From Panorpa germanica (taxonomy: Eukaryota > Arthropoda > Insecta > Mecoptera > Panorpidae): a stretch of DNA of 64,000 nt. The stretch spans positions 42,098,347 to 42,162,346 of the forward strand of contig OY783203.1 of assembly GCA_963678705.1 (NCBI GenBank). The letters are read 5' to 3'. Below the pieces are notes generated by a model. That model worked only from the letters and a program-made list of their open reading frames with translations, made no database searches and was not told the origin of the DNA. Made by a program: the position numbers and the translations under genes. This document shows positions 34,273 to 51,302 of the stretch, one piece after another. How positions within the stretch are numbered: position 1 is the first letter of the stretch; each line of letters opens with the position of its first letter.

Positions 34273-36663
34273 GTGCGTGTAAATTTGGCATTAGATAAAT
34301 TTTTTTTCTAATTTATTGTGTAATAAAAACTGAACATTGCAAATTATTATATATTGTCGAACTATCTCCAATGCATATGACCTATCGATAAAAGTCTTAG
34401 GATATTCTATACGGCATGTAATGTTTATATTAAAATGTTAAAACAAATACATTTCAAATTATCTTTATTTATATTGAATGTCAAACTAACATGCAAGAAA
34501 CAGCAGTTGTGATGTCTCTGAAATCGCTGTTTAATACAAACCTTGTCCGTTTGTGCTATTTTGTGCATAATTCTATACATCAAGTTGATAGTACAAATAG
34601 TTAATTTCAAGGTCAACTTTAATGTTACTTAGTTACAGAAACAGGCAAATTGTTATTACTGTGTAGTTTGAAAAAAAAAATTCTTAATGTAAATCACATT
34701 TTCAAATTAGTGCGACCATGTCAATAAGTCAATTCATTTCAAAAAAATTCATTCTTATATTGTAGTACTAAAATGTGTTAATTTTGTTTTTTTATTGCAC
34801 TTTAATTAATGAATATGTATTACCTATTTTAATTGTTATTATTGTCTTAAGTTTTTGAATAACGTTAAACCAGTTTTGTTGTATTTTTAAGTACAGGAAT
34901 CTATGTAAAATACTTAATTTATTTATTACATTTAAAATAGGATAACGAATTAGTGAAAAGAAACTTGATTACTTACGCAATCTGTGCTTAAAAATATAAT
35001 ATGTAATATGCATTACAATTTTACTCTAATTGTTTAAATATACCTTTCGTATAAACCGAACACATGTAAAATCATTTTATTTTTCTAGCAGAATTTTTCT
35101 CAATGTATATTTTACATTCAACGCTTCCAAAGATTTATAAATTGAAACGCAAATTTAGTTCAATATTTAAAATTAAACTATACTTAGTCTATAACTTTTA
35201 AATTAGTGTTCTACTTTGTCTTATTGAGTGTATGTTCATTTTGTATCTTGTTACAAAATAATTCTGAAGAATATGTATAAAAATATTAATATACAAATAT
35301 TATTATGAAATAGGTGTTTTTTTATCATACATATTTTTCCCAAACAGTTCATTAGTTAGTATTATTTTATGTTAAAACAGAGTGTACTATAACACTGTTT
35401 TCAAACACTCTTGTTTTAAAGTTTATATTGAAACAAAATATCAGGATTCTTTCACAGTTTGGGAAGTTTTATTAAATTCGTTTCTTGCATTGCTATTTGT
35501 GGAAAGTCACCGCGTAAAATTATTTATATAAATCGAATCATTTCTTTCAAAATCAAGATTTACTACTACCATCAAGACCTGCACCGATGGCCGCTTAGTC
35601 TGTCTTACGACCAGACCCTTCTATACACATAACCGGGACCCTCCTACTCGCTGAGAATTTATAATGATTATCTCAAGCATTCTCATAAAAAATTATCAAA
35701 ATGTGTACATTTACCTACTCTTTAGGGTGAAACACATTACAATCAATATCATTAAAGATTGCCATTCCTACACCGCAAGCAGTCATTAAATGAAATCATT
35801 TTTTATTGACTTACGTGTTAGATATTTTTCAGCTTAAATTTAATTGCCAATAAAGTATAAAGATTAGTGGAATAATGCAACAAGGAAATACTTCAATTAA
35901 TACGCAGAGTTGATTCGAAAAAGATATCATTGTACAATATGTGTGTGACGATGTGTTTTTCTGTTGCATGAAGAACAAGTGATTAATCATAAGTTTCAAA
36001 AATTACCTAATTACTAGTTATAACACTGCTGAGAATTATTTTATTTTATAATAAAGCGCAGAAAGGTGTGACATTGTGTCATCTTTTTATCTTAATTATA
36101 TAATAAATCATAATACTTCTACAGTACTAATTTCAAATTAAAGGATTCATTTTAATGTACATATTTATTTATTGTTTTATAATCTTTTTTTATATTTAAG
36201 TAGTTACTTGAAACTACAACATATTTATAAACTTTTCTATTTTATTAAATTAATAATACGTTAATAAATAATTATTTTTAATAAAAGTTAATACACATTA
36301 TATGATGTGGATGTAAAATATTACATATTTAAAACAATAGCACTTGTATCTGTATAGAGATAAATTATTTGGACACAATAACAATGCATTGCTGTTTCCA
36401 TGAGAGTAGTTGGAATCGAGTAAATACATTATATATATTTTACAATTTTTATATAAATAATAAACTAAATAAAAAAAGTTTTTCATAAAACATTAAAATA
36501 AATTAATTATGCTATAATGGAAAGTTATTATTTATTATTCTTTACAAATCGAACCATTTTTTGACCCAATTATAATAATTCTAGATTCTAAGTCAGTCCA
36601 CAATTATTTTAAGTTATTTATAAGCTATATACATACTCATATAAATGATAGTATTTTTATAAC
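34273..36663. other. Intergenic between the p24 gene and YIPF5
   Basis: 3' ends of two convergent genes. AATAAA at 34322 (+) serves the p24 gene and TTTATT at 36531 (AATAAA on -) serves YIPF5. A somewhat GC-richer patch at 35570-35645 may be a TE scrap. Nothing coding is recognised. Confidence 0.5.
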
Positions 36664-37510
36664 TTAGAAAATAACTACTAGTGCAAATACTCCATACAGA
36701 ATTGCGCAAGGATATGCAATCAGTACACGTTGTTCTGTATCACCGGTTATAGTAATATATAACTTACTCGCAGATACTGCAGCCCATAACACAGAGCCTG
36801 CAGCTAGTATCATACCCAAATCTCCATGTAAAGATATAAAAACACCTAACAGAGACAAACATACTATAGGTATCATACTATATCCTAATACACTAGCAAC
36901 TCCGGTTAGTGTAAAAAATCCATCATTAATAGACATAAGTGAAAACAGAATATATGTAAAAATAACTGCCATAACTGATAAGCCATAAACATATCCAAAA
37001 TGGGCTTTATTTCCAGAAAGGAAAAGAAATAAGGCATATAATAAACAAAAGGCAATAGGGCCTGCAATATCTGCGTCTTTTAAAATGAAATCTGCATTGT
37101 CTGCCAGAGCATTCTTATGGAATGGATTAAGTACAGCTAATGTTTTCTCTAATATACGGTCTGGATATATTTCAAGTTCTTCTAACAGCGGCGGTTCATA
37201 AAAATCACTGCTATGATCATCTACATTTTCTGTCATATTATTACCGTATGAATATAACTCTCGAGATTGTGTTCCATTATAAAAAGAATTTTGGATTGAT
37301 TGCTCAAATATTTCTTGTTGATCAGCATATGTATTTATTTCTGAAACTAAAGTAACAGAGTTATCCCATATAATATTATAATAGTAAACATACATTAAAT
37401 GAAAATAACTAACCTAAATTTGGTGGATGATAGAAATCATTGCCGCCCGGATTATAGTTATATTCTTGCTGAGTAGTCCAAAACTTATTGTCACTGGAAT
37501 ATGCAGACAT
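36664..37510 (-). CDS. YIPF5: YIPF5-type Yip1-domain Golgi membrane protein
   Basis: A multispanning Yip1-family protein of the ER exit sites and cis-Golgi that works with Rab GTPases and COPII transport. Two exons: 37414-37510 starting MSAYSSDNKFW, and 36664-37340. They join in phase 1 to give 257 residues, the same length as I recall for human YIPF5. The N-terminal half is cytosolic and Tyr/Asn/Gln-rich. The conserved block PPLLEELEIYPDRILEKTL precedes NPFH, and DADIAGPIAFCL then opens the Yip1 domain, with about five membrane segments up to the C-terminal FALVVIF. Reading through the donor without splicing would give a different, shorter N-terminus; the spliced one restores the family's usual start. 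Confidence 0.94.
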
Positions 37511-39571
37511 AGTTAACTTGTTCCACTGTTTACAAGATTGTAATAAAAAGAATCATTAAAAGTGATTGTAACTAAAAACAACTTGTTTAACTTGCAGATT
37601 GTTGTATAATACAGTCGAATAGTAAAACACTTGAAGACTTGACTATTATCTCTGTTGAAGACTAGCGAAAACATAAATGAACATATACAAAGTCACTATA
37701 TCATGATATCACTAACATATACTTTCTTTTCTATGCACTAACCAATCCCAACCTCTGACACGTCACTCTGGTCACTGAAATAATCGACATATTTCTGATC
37801 GACAGTGACGGCTAAAAAAAAGTGAAGGATCTATGATAAAGTGATGATAGCAGATGATAACGACTATCGACTGACTATAGACATATATTATAATCACATA
37901 CCAGAAATCTTCAGTCTATGTTGTTCCAATTGGTCATAAAAGTCCAAAAAACCATTGACTTTATACAAGTTAAACTAAAATTTAAATTTTGTTTTAGAAC
38001 TTTATCTTGGAAAATGAACATTAAGAATTTAAAATAAAAATTTCCTACCGCGTCGTGTCGCTAGTAATCAGGTTAAGCCGGCGTTCAGTATCTAAAACTG
38101 ATCGTTGAAATTTCATCTGTTGTTTGACGTTCCTTTTTTTACTACAACGGCTAATAATGTTATAAAAAAATATTAACATTAGTACACGACTCTTAAAAAC
38201 CATTTAATGAAATATCAAGACTACGAGGGGGCTTAGGGCGGTATGCAATGTGCCCTTTTTTTAGCTCCCACACGAAATAAATTCTATCTAGTTACAATTG
38301 CCTTCTAGTTTATCTGAAATTATCTGTCTTTTAGCTCTCTGGCGAAATAGTTACAATTGCTTAACAACCTATATGTACTGTGAATTATATATCCTCATAA
38401 TAAAACCAAGTTTGTGGAGAAATTAGTTTGAAATAGTTCTTTTCCTTTTAATTATTTAAAAAAATTAAAATTGGCAAAAAAGTCATTTCAGACTATGATG
38501 TCATGTTCGTTTTCTGCACTTTTCCATTTTATCAATACACATTAAACTGTAAAATAGATAGCAAACATAACTCAAACGTACTCAAACATTAAATACCATT
38601 TACAGCAGTCTTGAGTAACAGATAAAGTTTTGATATTATAAAGATGTTAAACAAGAATAAATGAAATCATTTCATCAGACTTCAATTTCATAATATAACA
38701 TCAAAAATTTAACCAAAAATTAAACGGTAAAACAGAATTTCAATTTTTTTAAATCTCCATTTCCTTTAGGATACAAACTCAAAAGATCCACTTATAAAAA
38801 AGTAGTTAACTCTGAACGATTTCCAACATTCCTTATAAGAAATGCAGCCAATTGCAGCAGACTGCAAACGCAGCTTATTTCAAGATTATTCATTGTTGCT
38901 GTTGCAGCCAGCCACTAATGCTGGTTCGTGGTCGTCCCGTCTGTGTATGTGCTTGGAGAAGGTAATTATAATTATCTCTATTGTAAATAAAATGAACAAA
39001 AGCAAATTTTACTTATGATTTGTTTGTAATATATGATTATCTTGAATACAAACATTTTTTGACTTACAATTTAATAGAATGGGTAACTGTAGACTGTTAT
39101 AGTCTGCAATTTTTCTAATGTAAATATTTGATTTTTTCATCTCCTCGTAGGGAATCAAAATGGCGTTCTAAAATGTCAGTAACATACTTGCCGGTGGGTT
39201 TATTGTATTTTCTTATTACATCCATATTACTTTTTTTTACATTCAAATATATTTTCTTTCTGGGTTTTCAAAATATTTTTTTTTCTTTTTAATGTCTTTG
39301 TTCTGAAATGCGAGATAAGATTCGAAACAGTACCAAACGGTAATCGATGTGTGAAATGTTGACAGACAAAACATGTTTGATTTCAAATCACGTGTATTTA
39401 TTTTGATTGAAGATTAATCATATACATGAAGAGTTTGTCAAAATTATATATTAATAATTTACCTTTCAGAGTTTTGCATGTTGACATCGGGTTACTATAA
39501 TATCAACAGTGACTTGCTGTTTCATTTCTACGTCAGAGATATTCATTATCTGCATTGGCTTCTTATATAAA
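37511..39571. other. Intergenic between divergent YIPF5 and makorin
   Basis: Holds both promoters. A possible non-coding first exon of makorin ends at about 38961 (GTGCTTGGAGAAG before GTAATT). It could splice to an acceptor at 39468-39469 (CTTTCAG), 103 bp before the makorin ATG. The rest is AT-rich without recognisable content. Confidence 0.4.
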
Positions 39572-42500
39572 ATGAGTGTGCCTCGTCAGTCGACATCTAA
39601 ACGGGAGCCGTCTGGTTCACATGTGCCTGGCAGCCCTACGACTCTAAGTGGTCCGTCTTTGTCCTACCCCTTACAAAATACAACTAGAACTCATGCTTTA
39701 TCTGCTCGTTCACCGTATGCCAGAGCAGGACCTAAACCAAATGAACGACCTACCGCTGATGCTGGACCAAATACTCCTTGTAAATTTTGGCAAACTGGAA
39801 GTTGCCGTAAGGGAACAAGTTGCCGCTATCGTCATATACGTATAGATGAAACCGGTAATGTTGAATCGACATCATCTGCAGGTATAAAGGCTGAAAGGAG
39901 TGATGTGCAAAATACATCTGAACGTATTCCCTCACAAGGAGCTGAAATGCTTGAACAAGGAGCTACCAGCATGGTTAACGTAGATGATTGGGTCAATGCA
40001 GCAGAGTTCATTCCCAAATCCAGCAAGCAGAATACAAAGTCATATGCTCAAGTAGTGTCACCAGTTGCTAGTGCAAGCGAGGGGGCAACAGCCAGTGGCC
40101 CAGTAGATAAACTTTGCCCTTATGCTGCATCTGGAGGAGTGTGCAAATATCCTAAAAATGAATGTTCATATACACATGGCGAAATTTGTGAGTTGTGCGG
40201 TAATGCAGCTTTACATCCTATCAATATGGAACAGCGCAAAAAACATGTTAATGTAAGTTAACATGATATTAATTTATTATTTCCTTAAATATTAGATGTC
40301 ACATTGAACAATATTATTTTGCAGGATTGCATACGTCAACATGAATTGGACATGGAATTGTCTTTCGCTGTTGCTCGATCTCGTGAGAAATCCTGCGGTA
40401 TTTGCTTCGAACTGATCATGGATAAGACTCCAAGGGAACAACGATTCGGCATATTGCCAAATTGTAATCATTGCTTCTGTCTCGCGTGCATTCGTAAATG
40501 GCGACAAGCTAAACAATTTGACAATAAAATCATAAGGTATTGCTTTATTACAATCTATGTAAATTTAAAATTGTTAAAATTTATTTATGTAAATAAGTCT
40601 ACCAATTGTTTAAATTAATACTAATTAAATCATTTTCGTTTGTATGTAATAAAATATTTTTAATTTATTTTTAGAGCTTGCCCCGAGTGCCGTACTAGTT
40701 CCGATTTTGTTTGTCCTAGTATGTACTGGGTTGACACAAAAGAAGAGAAGGACAAGTTGATCACTGATTACAAAGAGGCATTGAGCCTAAAGGCTTGCAA
40801 ATACTTCAAGCAAGGTCATGGAAAGTGTCCATTTGGAAACAAATGTTTCTACCTCCATGCCTTAGCCGATGGTACAAAGACTGATGTAGGACCGCCCCAG
40901 CGTCAACATCGTCGCCATAATCACTCGGAAGAATTAGATGTTTTGCAGGTTAGTTTAAGTAATTTTTTTCAATTTTCTGAAATTATTTCGTATTTTTTTA
41001 CATCTCTACTATGATATGTAAGTTTCGTTACATGTGTTCATTGTACATTCATGCATTTACGTTTTAAATTGTTTCCTTTCGAGATTTTGGAAAATAATTG
41101 TAATACGCGTAATCTTGAACATATAATTTAATCATTTATTGTTTTTGTTTATATTACCATTGCAAAATATGTCATTATCTTGCATTTTCAACTGTTGATT
41201 TTATGAAATGTACATGTTTTACTAGTATATTTGGTACGTGTAAGGTTTGTTTGTACTACAGTTACACTTTACTTTTTGCAAACACATGTTTTTTTATTTT
41301 TCTAACACTATCTGATTTTTATAAATCAACAGTATATGCAATAAGTACTTTATCTAAGAGAATTTGAACTCTTTACTATGTGAAACAATTGTATTTTTTT
41401 CTTCATATTCCTATATATAGCTATGTCGACAGTATTGCTTTATATATGAAGCGAAAGCAAATAGAGTACTGTTGAAAAGAAAGAAATATATGCGAGGAAA
41501 CAATTAGTTTAGGTAACTCAAATAAACCCGATCCAGTTCCAGCTCATTAATGAGACATTTCCGAATATTCAGTTTACAATATTGGTTATTGTACAATATT
41601 AATATTGGTACAGTTTACAAAATATCTATTCCAGTAATATTGTACAAGTTTGTCTTCATTATAATTCATAAGAATTCATGAGTGCTCTGAGTATTAATTA
41701 CACTTACACTATATACAAAATACATACACCTTTTATATAGAGGGCACTGTTTGTGAAATATTTTAATTTTAATTTCCCGTTTCTTTAGCCTCTATAAGCT
41801 TCTATTTACACTGTAAAAATAGGAGGACAAATGCTTTAGGCACCTCTTTCTTAGTGTAAAGCCGCACAGCAAATTTTTTTTAAAGAATTTTAAATCACCG
41901 GAGTACGTGAATGCATGTTGTGAGATTATTTCTGCGCTATTAATTTTCGCAGTACTGTTTTAGAGTAACTGCATATTCAACTCAAATTTGGATTGTTTGA
42001 AGTTGTCTCACTCATGAACTGGGCAATCAATAAATATATATATATATATGTATATATATAATTTATACATCTTAAATTATAATATGTGCATAATTATTCC
42101 TTTTCGTTGTATAGACTTAGCCTAAATATTTTAATATTATTAATACAATTAGTGGATATTTGCGTGATTTTATTTTATATCGTTCATTTTATTTCTTTCT
42201 TATACTACTCTATTTATATGGTCTTCTACTGCATTAAATTGTAATATTTTGGGTGTAAGTACGAGGTGAGACCTGATGTCATGTTAAAATTACACTTTTG
42301 ACAAAATATTCTTTTCTGAGAGATAGATCAATATTCTGCCCGTTTCTTACATCCATAGATTGTTTCATACATTGAGACAAACATGTAAATACAGTAGTGT
42401 TAGACTAATAAAAAATATATGCGTATTAAAGTTTCATTTACATAATTATTCGTAAGATATAATATTAATGTGACATAATTATTGGCTTGGCAACAAAGTA

Positions 42501-44646
42501 ATTTCTCTTTTGTGTAGTGTAAAATAAAACAAAGAATAAACTTCATTCAATTATATATTTTCCATTTTTCCAAGGTTATCGGGCAACCTTTCGCAATTCC
42601 ATCTTACTGGCAACTTTATGATTCCATGCTCATAGAACTTGGAGCTTATCAGCAAAATACTGAATCAAACGCAATTTCCGTTCATAATTATTAGTGAAAA
42701 TTTTACTATTCAAAGAGTTTTGAAAAGTAACAACCTCTAATTTCATTAATTATTGATAATAATCATCTGAGCTGATCGTTTTTCACAAACGGCAAAACGT
42801 AAACGGAAATCGTATTCACTTTAAAAAAATATTGATTCGTTATAAAGTGAATCTCTTTCAATTAATGCAGAATCCAAATATTACTATACGCTATAATATA
42901 TACTCATTAAGTTTCTTAGCGTATCCTAGATATTTTAAGATTGTTCTATTATTGTGTGTATACATTTAACTTCGTTGCAATCTCTCGCACACTATCCGTT
43001 TCAATAATAACTTCAATTGGGTCATCATAAGCTTTAGTTTGATGACCAAGAACGTTGGTCATCTTTGAGTAAAAAACACCCAAATTGAGATTTTTAAAAT
43101 TAATTCAGCGACCTGTACTGTTAAGCAATCAACAACACACACCTCACATATATCTTTGTGTGTCTCCTCAATCTTTCTGTCTTTACGAAAATAAAAGAAA
43201 TGTAAACTGTGTCTTAAACTAACAACCACAAAGAAAATAACACGCAACTTGTTTTTAAAAGTGACATCTGTCAAATCTCAATAGATAGAGAGTATATATA
43301 TATATAGTTCATTTTCTAGTATGTATGTAAGAGAAAATTACTTAGTTGCCAAATTTATGTTATAGTTATATTTAGGAATGATTAGTTTATAAATTATATT
43401 AAATTATGAAAGTTGTATATATTTTTTTGAAATTATCGTTATATTTACGTGAAATTTGAATTAAACTGTATGATCTGTAATACTTATCTGAAGTTAAGGA
43501 TTATTACAGATTTATTTTTCTAATTGTTTCCTGTTGTTTTGTCTAAACGTTAAATATTATACTAGTAGTTTCAGTACTATACCCACCACAAATCATTTTC
43601 TACTTAATAAAAGAATTCGAATCAAAATTATTTTTAATATTTTATCGTACCTTGTCTTTCCAACAATATCCTATTCCGTTCCTTAATTGCATTATTTTGT
43701 GTAATTCGTTGTAAGTTAAAATTATTTTGTGTTGGAAGCTTCTTTTACTTTCTCATTTCTTCAATAACTATTTCTGGATTTATTATTTGTTTCTTTACAT
43801 TAATAATATTTTATAAAGACAATAAATATAGATACATGTATATACAAATATATGATTCAACATAAATAATTAAGTACATCTATATATTTATATATATAAA
43901 TATAATTAATTTATAAATATGTACATTGTTTTAATGTTACTATAAATTTAGAGTAACAGAACATTTTGAAATAATAAATATGGATGTTATCTTACTTAAT
44001 ATTTAACTTAACTACTACTACTTAAAACTTATACTCATTAAGAAGATGTTTTTAAACAGTTCTATGAATATGCTTATGCGTAAAAGGGTAGATTTAAAAA
44101 AATGCAGTAAAACAGGTCACAAAACGTTGCATATTAGGTAAAATCGTTTATATAAATGGTAATTTTTGTTATGTTAGTTAAACTTTAAAACAGAACTGTG
44201 TTTAGCGGGTAATGGGTTAATACATTTTATGATACAAACGAATTTATTACTAAGTTCTATTTTGGTATATTTCATTCGAAAATTAATATTGTATTTGTTA
44301 TACGTTCAAGGCTTTTGTTATATTCTTTATCGCGTTAAAGTTGATGTATTTAATATCACGCGCTATCAAAATTTTCAATCGAAAAATTTCACATTTAATT
44401 ATGGTGAATATGGTGGACCTGGTTTTTTAAGTCTTATTTCCTAAAAATGGGATGGTTTTTAAAAAAAAATTTCTTGTATTTTAAAAAAAGGCTATATTTG
44501 TCTTCTAGCAAATCATCTTGTGGGATTTTCTTGAGGAACGTGAGAATCGTTGGTTGTATAGCATCGATGACCTTGAAGATCTGGTTGCTTTCTTCTCCGA
44601 CAGTGAAGATTCAGACTGGTCGGACTACGATTTTTTCTTCGACTAA
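39572..44646 (+). CDS. Mkrn1: Makorin, RING E3 ubiquitin ligase with C3H zinc fingers
   Basis: An RNA-binding E3 ubiquitin ligase. Exons 39572-40252, 40325-40536, 40675-40948 and 44509-44646 join with matching phases to 434 residues. Domains in order: C3H finger at 70-88 (C-x7-C-x5-C-x3-H), C3H at 182-202, makorin Cys-His box from CELCGNAALH (about 206-239), C3HC4 RING at 251-303 (CGIC ... CNHCFCLACIRKW ... CPEC), C3H at 339-359. The C-terminus WDFLEEREN with an acidic Asp/Ser-rich end (SDSEDSDWSDYDFFFD) lies on the last exon after a 3.56-kb intron and matches the vertebrate makorin tail. I chose the ATG at 39572 rather than the in-frame 39509 because the extra residues are hydrophobic and unlike the family. 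AATAAA at 44788 follows the stop by 142 bp. Confidence 0.94.
40949..44508. other. Last intron of makorin
   Basis: AT-rich, containing short (TA)n tracts (near 42035-42062 and 43295-43307) and no recognised exon. A short in-frame read-through from the third exon would add about 20 residues and stop, so retention of this intron would remove the acidic tail. Confidence 0.5.
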
Positions 44647-47647
<3,001 letters not shown>

Positions 47648-47755
47648 GTGCCTTTAGTTGAATATGATACTGAATTTACTCCTCTTGGACCAATTGTTGG
47701 TTTTTCATACAAATTTAATGGTTATAGACACATTTGTTTAACGATTTTTCTGTGA
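47648..47755 (+). other. Candidate exon island 1
   Basis: After a good acceptor (TTGTTATCGCAG), a coding-like frame reads VPLVEYDTEFTPLGPIVGFS and continues to a TGA at 47753-47755. Possible donors at 47700 (GTTTTT) and 47721 (GTTATA) are weak; both leave phase 1. Family unknown. Confidence 0.35.
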
Positions 47756-48030
47756 TAAGAACATCTATTATTGTACCAAATAAATTAGTAAAAATAGTTT
47801 TTGTTAACTATTATTTATCGAAGATTATTTGGTTTGATAATAAGAAATTCTATAAAATGTAGATGTGAGTATATCATATGCAAATAAACTATAAGATAAC
47901 ATTAATTGAAAATGAAAACGAATAGGTGAATGTGTCTATTTCAATAAACTTAATAATTTGATAATCTCAGAATAGTAAATTATGTTCTTATGTTAATTAT
48001 ATGTATTGTATTACATGCATTCGTATTATA

Positions 48031-48033
<3 letters not shown>

Positions 48034-48111
<78 letters not shown>

Positions 48112-48120
48112 ATATATATA
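48034..48120. repeat. (TA)n microsatellite
   Basis: About 87 bp of TA with one TTTA interruption. Confidence 0.95.
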
Positions 48121-51100
48121 AACATGTAGGGGCGTTGAAGGACGTCACTAGGCCTGGAAAAATTTTGCATTAATCTTCTACGGTTAATTAGTGCTTCTAA
48201 GCTTATCTACGTATATTGGGATGATGTCCGGGCCTCTGTGTATGTCATCCTCTCCCTCTCCCCTCGACTTTGTATATATGTATTGCACAAATTTAGATTT
48301 ATTTAAATACTTAAGATCTTAATTGCAATCATTTGAATTTATATTGGTTATTTTTAATATTAATTTAATGAAATCTTAAGGCTAGTTTGATTTTCTACAT
48401 GCGGCGAACCCATTTCTTTTATTTGTTTCTCTATTTTAACTGTTTTAATGTTTTTTAATAACTGTGATGTTCCAAAATATACTAAAGCAAAGTTCGATAA
48501 TATATTTTGAATTAACAATTTTTTTCACTTTCTATCTTCATTCAAGAAAGGATTTGTGTACGATATAAATGTTTGTATAATTTAGTGTTTTTTTTTAAAA
48601 TAATTATATGAACTTTGCATTTTTTAAATTTGTAAGTACTTTAAATTTTAAACGGTTGTAAACCTCTACTTTTTAACAAAATTTAAATTTCCAAAATATT
48701 TTGTAAATGTCTAGTTTCCGCAGAGTTATTTAATAACCTGTGCAGTAGATAATTTGAATTATAAAATAATTCTTTTCTTCTATATAATATAATCATGTAT
48801 GTATTGTCCTTCTTCATTAGATGTACGATGTATTGATTATATATTTCTCCATGTAGAAAAGATTAATATTAAGTGACAGTATTTTCGTTTTTTATTGAAT
48901 CGTTTTGAACTATTCAATTATTTATCTTTGTGATTTTAATAAAAAATATTTAAATCAAAATTTGAAATAATTTATAATCTGTTTACGTAATTATATTTTT
49001 TAATTGTCATAAAATAAACTTAAAATAATAAAAAGAGTTTTTTTTTCATTCCACGAATTTATAAGAATAACATATATGTCACAGTATAAAATAATAACGA
49101 CTGAATCTTTGAATATTTTTCAGCAATATAAACACACATATACTGGGATTTTTAAATTTCTATTGCTTTGTATGATAAAATAATAATTGCTTTAATGTTT
49201 CAAATAGCTTTGGTTCAACTAGTAGCAATGTTCTACTCTGTCGCATGGATGTACAGCTATTACGGCAGAATATGATTTTAACGCTTTTTTATATTTTCGG
49301 AAGAATGTCTTTAATATCATAAAATCATAACCGCTAGAGCGACGATTGCGAAGAGTGCCAACAAAAGAAGATTTTAATTGTTTTTTGTGCCAAAATAAAA
49401 TATGCTCTGTGCTTCCTTATACATCCATTAAAAGAAACTATTATATTTCTAAGGAGGTGATTCAGAATTTTTTAAAATACTATGTTACTTAAAGTTGGCT
49501 TAAAAAGCAGAAAATGTAAATGTAACTACTTCAATAAAATGTTTGCATTTAAAGTATAAAACATACTACTGTACTTAATTTCAATAAACACAATTATATA
49601 ATTATCATTAAATTAAATACATAAAATATTAGTAAGAAATTCGTTTTTCTATTCGTTTCGTTTGATACTTTTTAAAAGTAGAATCTATAAATGTTATGTA
49701 GGTACTATCAAAATACATCAGACTCATGAAATTCATTCATTATTTGCTACTTTAACTTTTCTTGTTATAATATCACTTAATTCAACTTTATAAAATGACT
49801 AAAAGTTAACCATAGTCATAGATGGCTTTAAAAGCATTGAGAACATATTATTAAAAATAAAATTTTACTTAACTTTTGCAAATTGTTATTAGTGGGCAAA
49901 TGTTTTTTTTAAATGTAACGGTATTTAATTTATATACTGTTAATTCACCGGTGCCCGCATAACAGTTGTAGTTCGGGGTCAGAACACCGTAAGATTTTCA
50001 AAAATTAAATTTTTATTGTTTTCGTAGATTTATTAATTATACTTTTAAGAATATTTTCCATGCTTAACCATGCTAATATTTCGAATATTACCTGAACTAT
50101 AGCAATATGAAGAGTGCGAGTCACTATATTTACTTATACAATACTTTTTTTCTCTTGCTTTTTTCTCGACACTGCTGCTCTTGTCGTCAAGTCGTCGCCA
50201 TGATATCTCAAGAACGCTTTATCCGATTTTAATACAAATAAAACCGCATACGAGTGGGCACAAGCTTTTTGCTATTGGAAGCATCGTTTATTCAATTTTA
50301 TAACATACAAACTTTTTTAAAACAGTCCACTATTTATTGTATACTAATATTTCCACAAAATATTTTTTTTAACCTTTTAACTATGCTACTCGATAGGATT
50401 ACAAGATAATAATTTTTTTTATGTTTGACGACCATCAGCCAGCCTCCCTGCAAACGTGCTCCACGGAACAGCTTATACTCATATCTCCGTCATTTTTTAA
50501 TATTTCTTAACAATTTTTTAAGTACATATATTCACAAATGTGTGCAGTATTTAATGATAATAAAATATATATACTTGAAGGTTGCGACAAAAAGAAAAGT
50601 TCTGTGGTTAACCAATTAAAAGCAAATGTGCTACAATCAGCTCGCATGGTACGCCTTAAAACTTTTAAATCATGTTTCATGACCAACAATGCGGTAACAT
50701 ATTCTCAATGTACTTTTCACATATAATATTTATTTCTTCGTATTAAGTACTTGTTTTTAAATAAAATGTTGATTAAGTATTAAGAGGTTACCTCTTGTTG
50801 CACTTATCAAAATCTATACATTATTATATATGTGTGAACAGTTATAAGTATTACTTAATGTTATTTTACTACTGACATATTTGTTATTGTATAAAAGTAA
50901 TTGTTTTATTACTTATTACAACTTATAAAAGACTAATATTATAATGAGGATTTGAGAGACTTGCATTATAAAATAATGAAGGGACCACATGAAAGTGTAC
51001 TCTTTGTACACCTAGTAATCTTTCAAATCTGAGTTATAATTAATATTTTCTAAACGATTTGTATCCAATGTACGGACAATTTAACCAAATGTTTTGTTCC

Positions 51101-51288
51101 AACTTTTTGACAAATTTTAAATGGGTAGATACAAATTTATAGATAATGTAACCACTTTAATTTGTGTTTAGTAATTGTAAACATTTGTAAATAGTTTGTA
51201 AGAGATATATGAAAGTGTAATTAGTGTTTAATGAATAAATATTGAAAATTGCATCAAATTGTATCAAATTATATTTTCTTCTTTACAG
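48121..51288. other. AT-rich intergenic or intronic stretch
   Basis: No exon is recognised. A slightly GC-richer patch at 50430-50480 has no coding signature I trust. Confidence 0.4.
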
Positions 51289-51302
51289 TATTGCCTCTGC
51301 AG
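51289..51302 (+). other. Candidate 14-nt microexon
   Basis: TATTGCCTCTGCAG sits between a strong acceptor (TTCTTCTTTACAG) and a strong donor (GTAAGA). Its length fits the phases of the exon islands on either side. Confidence 0.3.

Noticed and set aside
36664..37395. YIPF5 starting within the unspliced second exon
   Set aside because: The upstream residues of that frame come from the intron. Splicing to 37414-37510 gives the family start and the expected 257-residue length.
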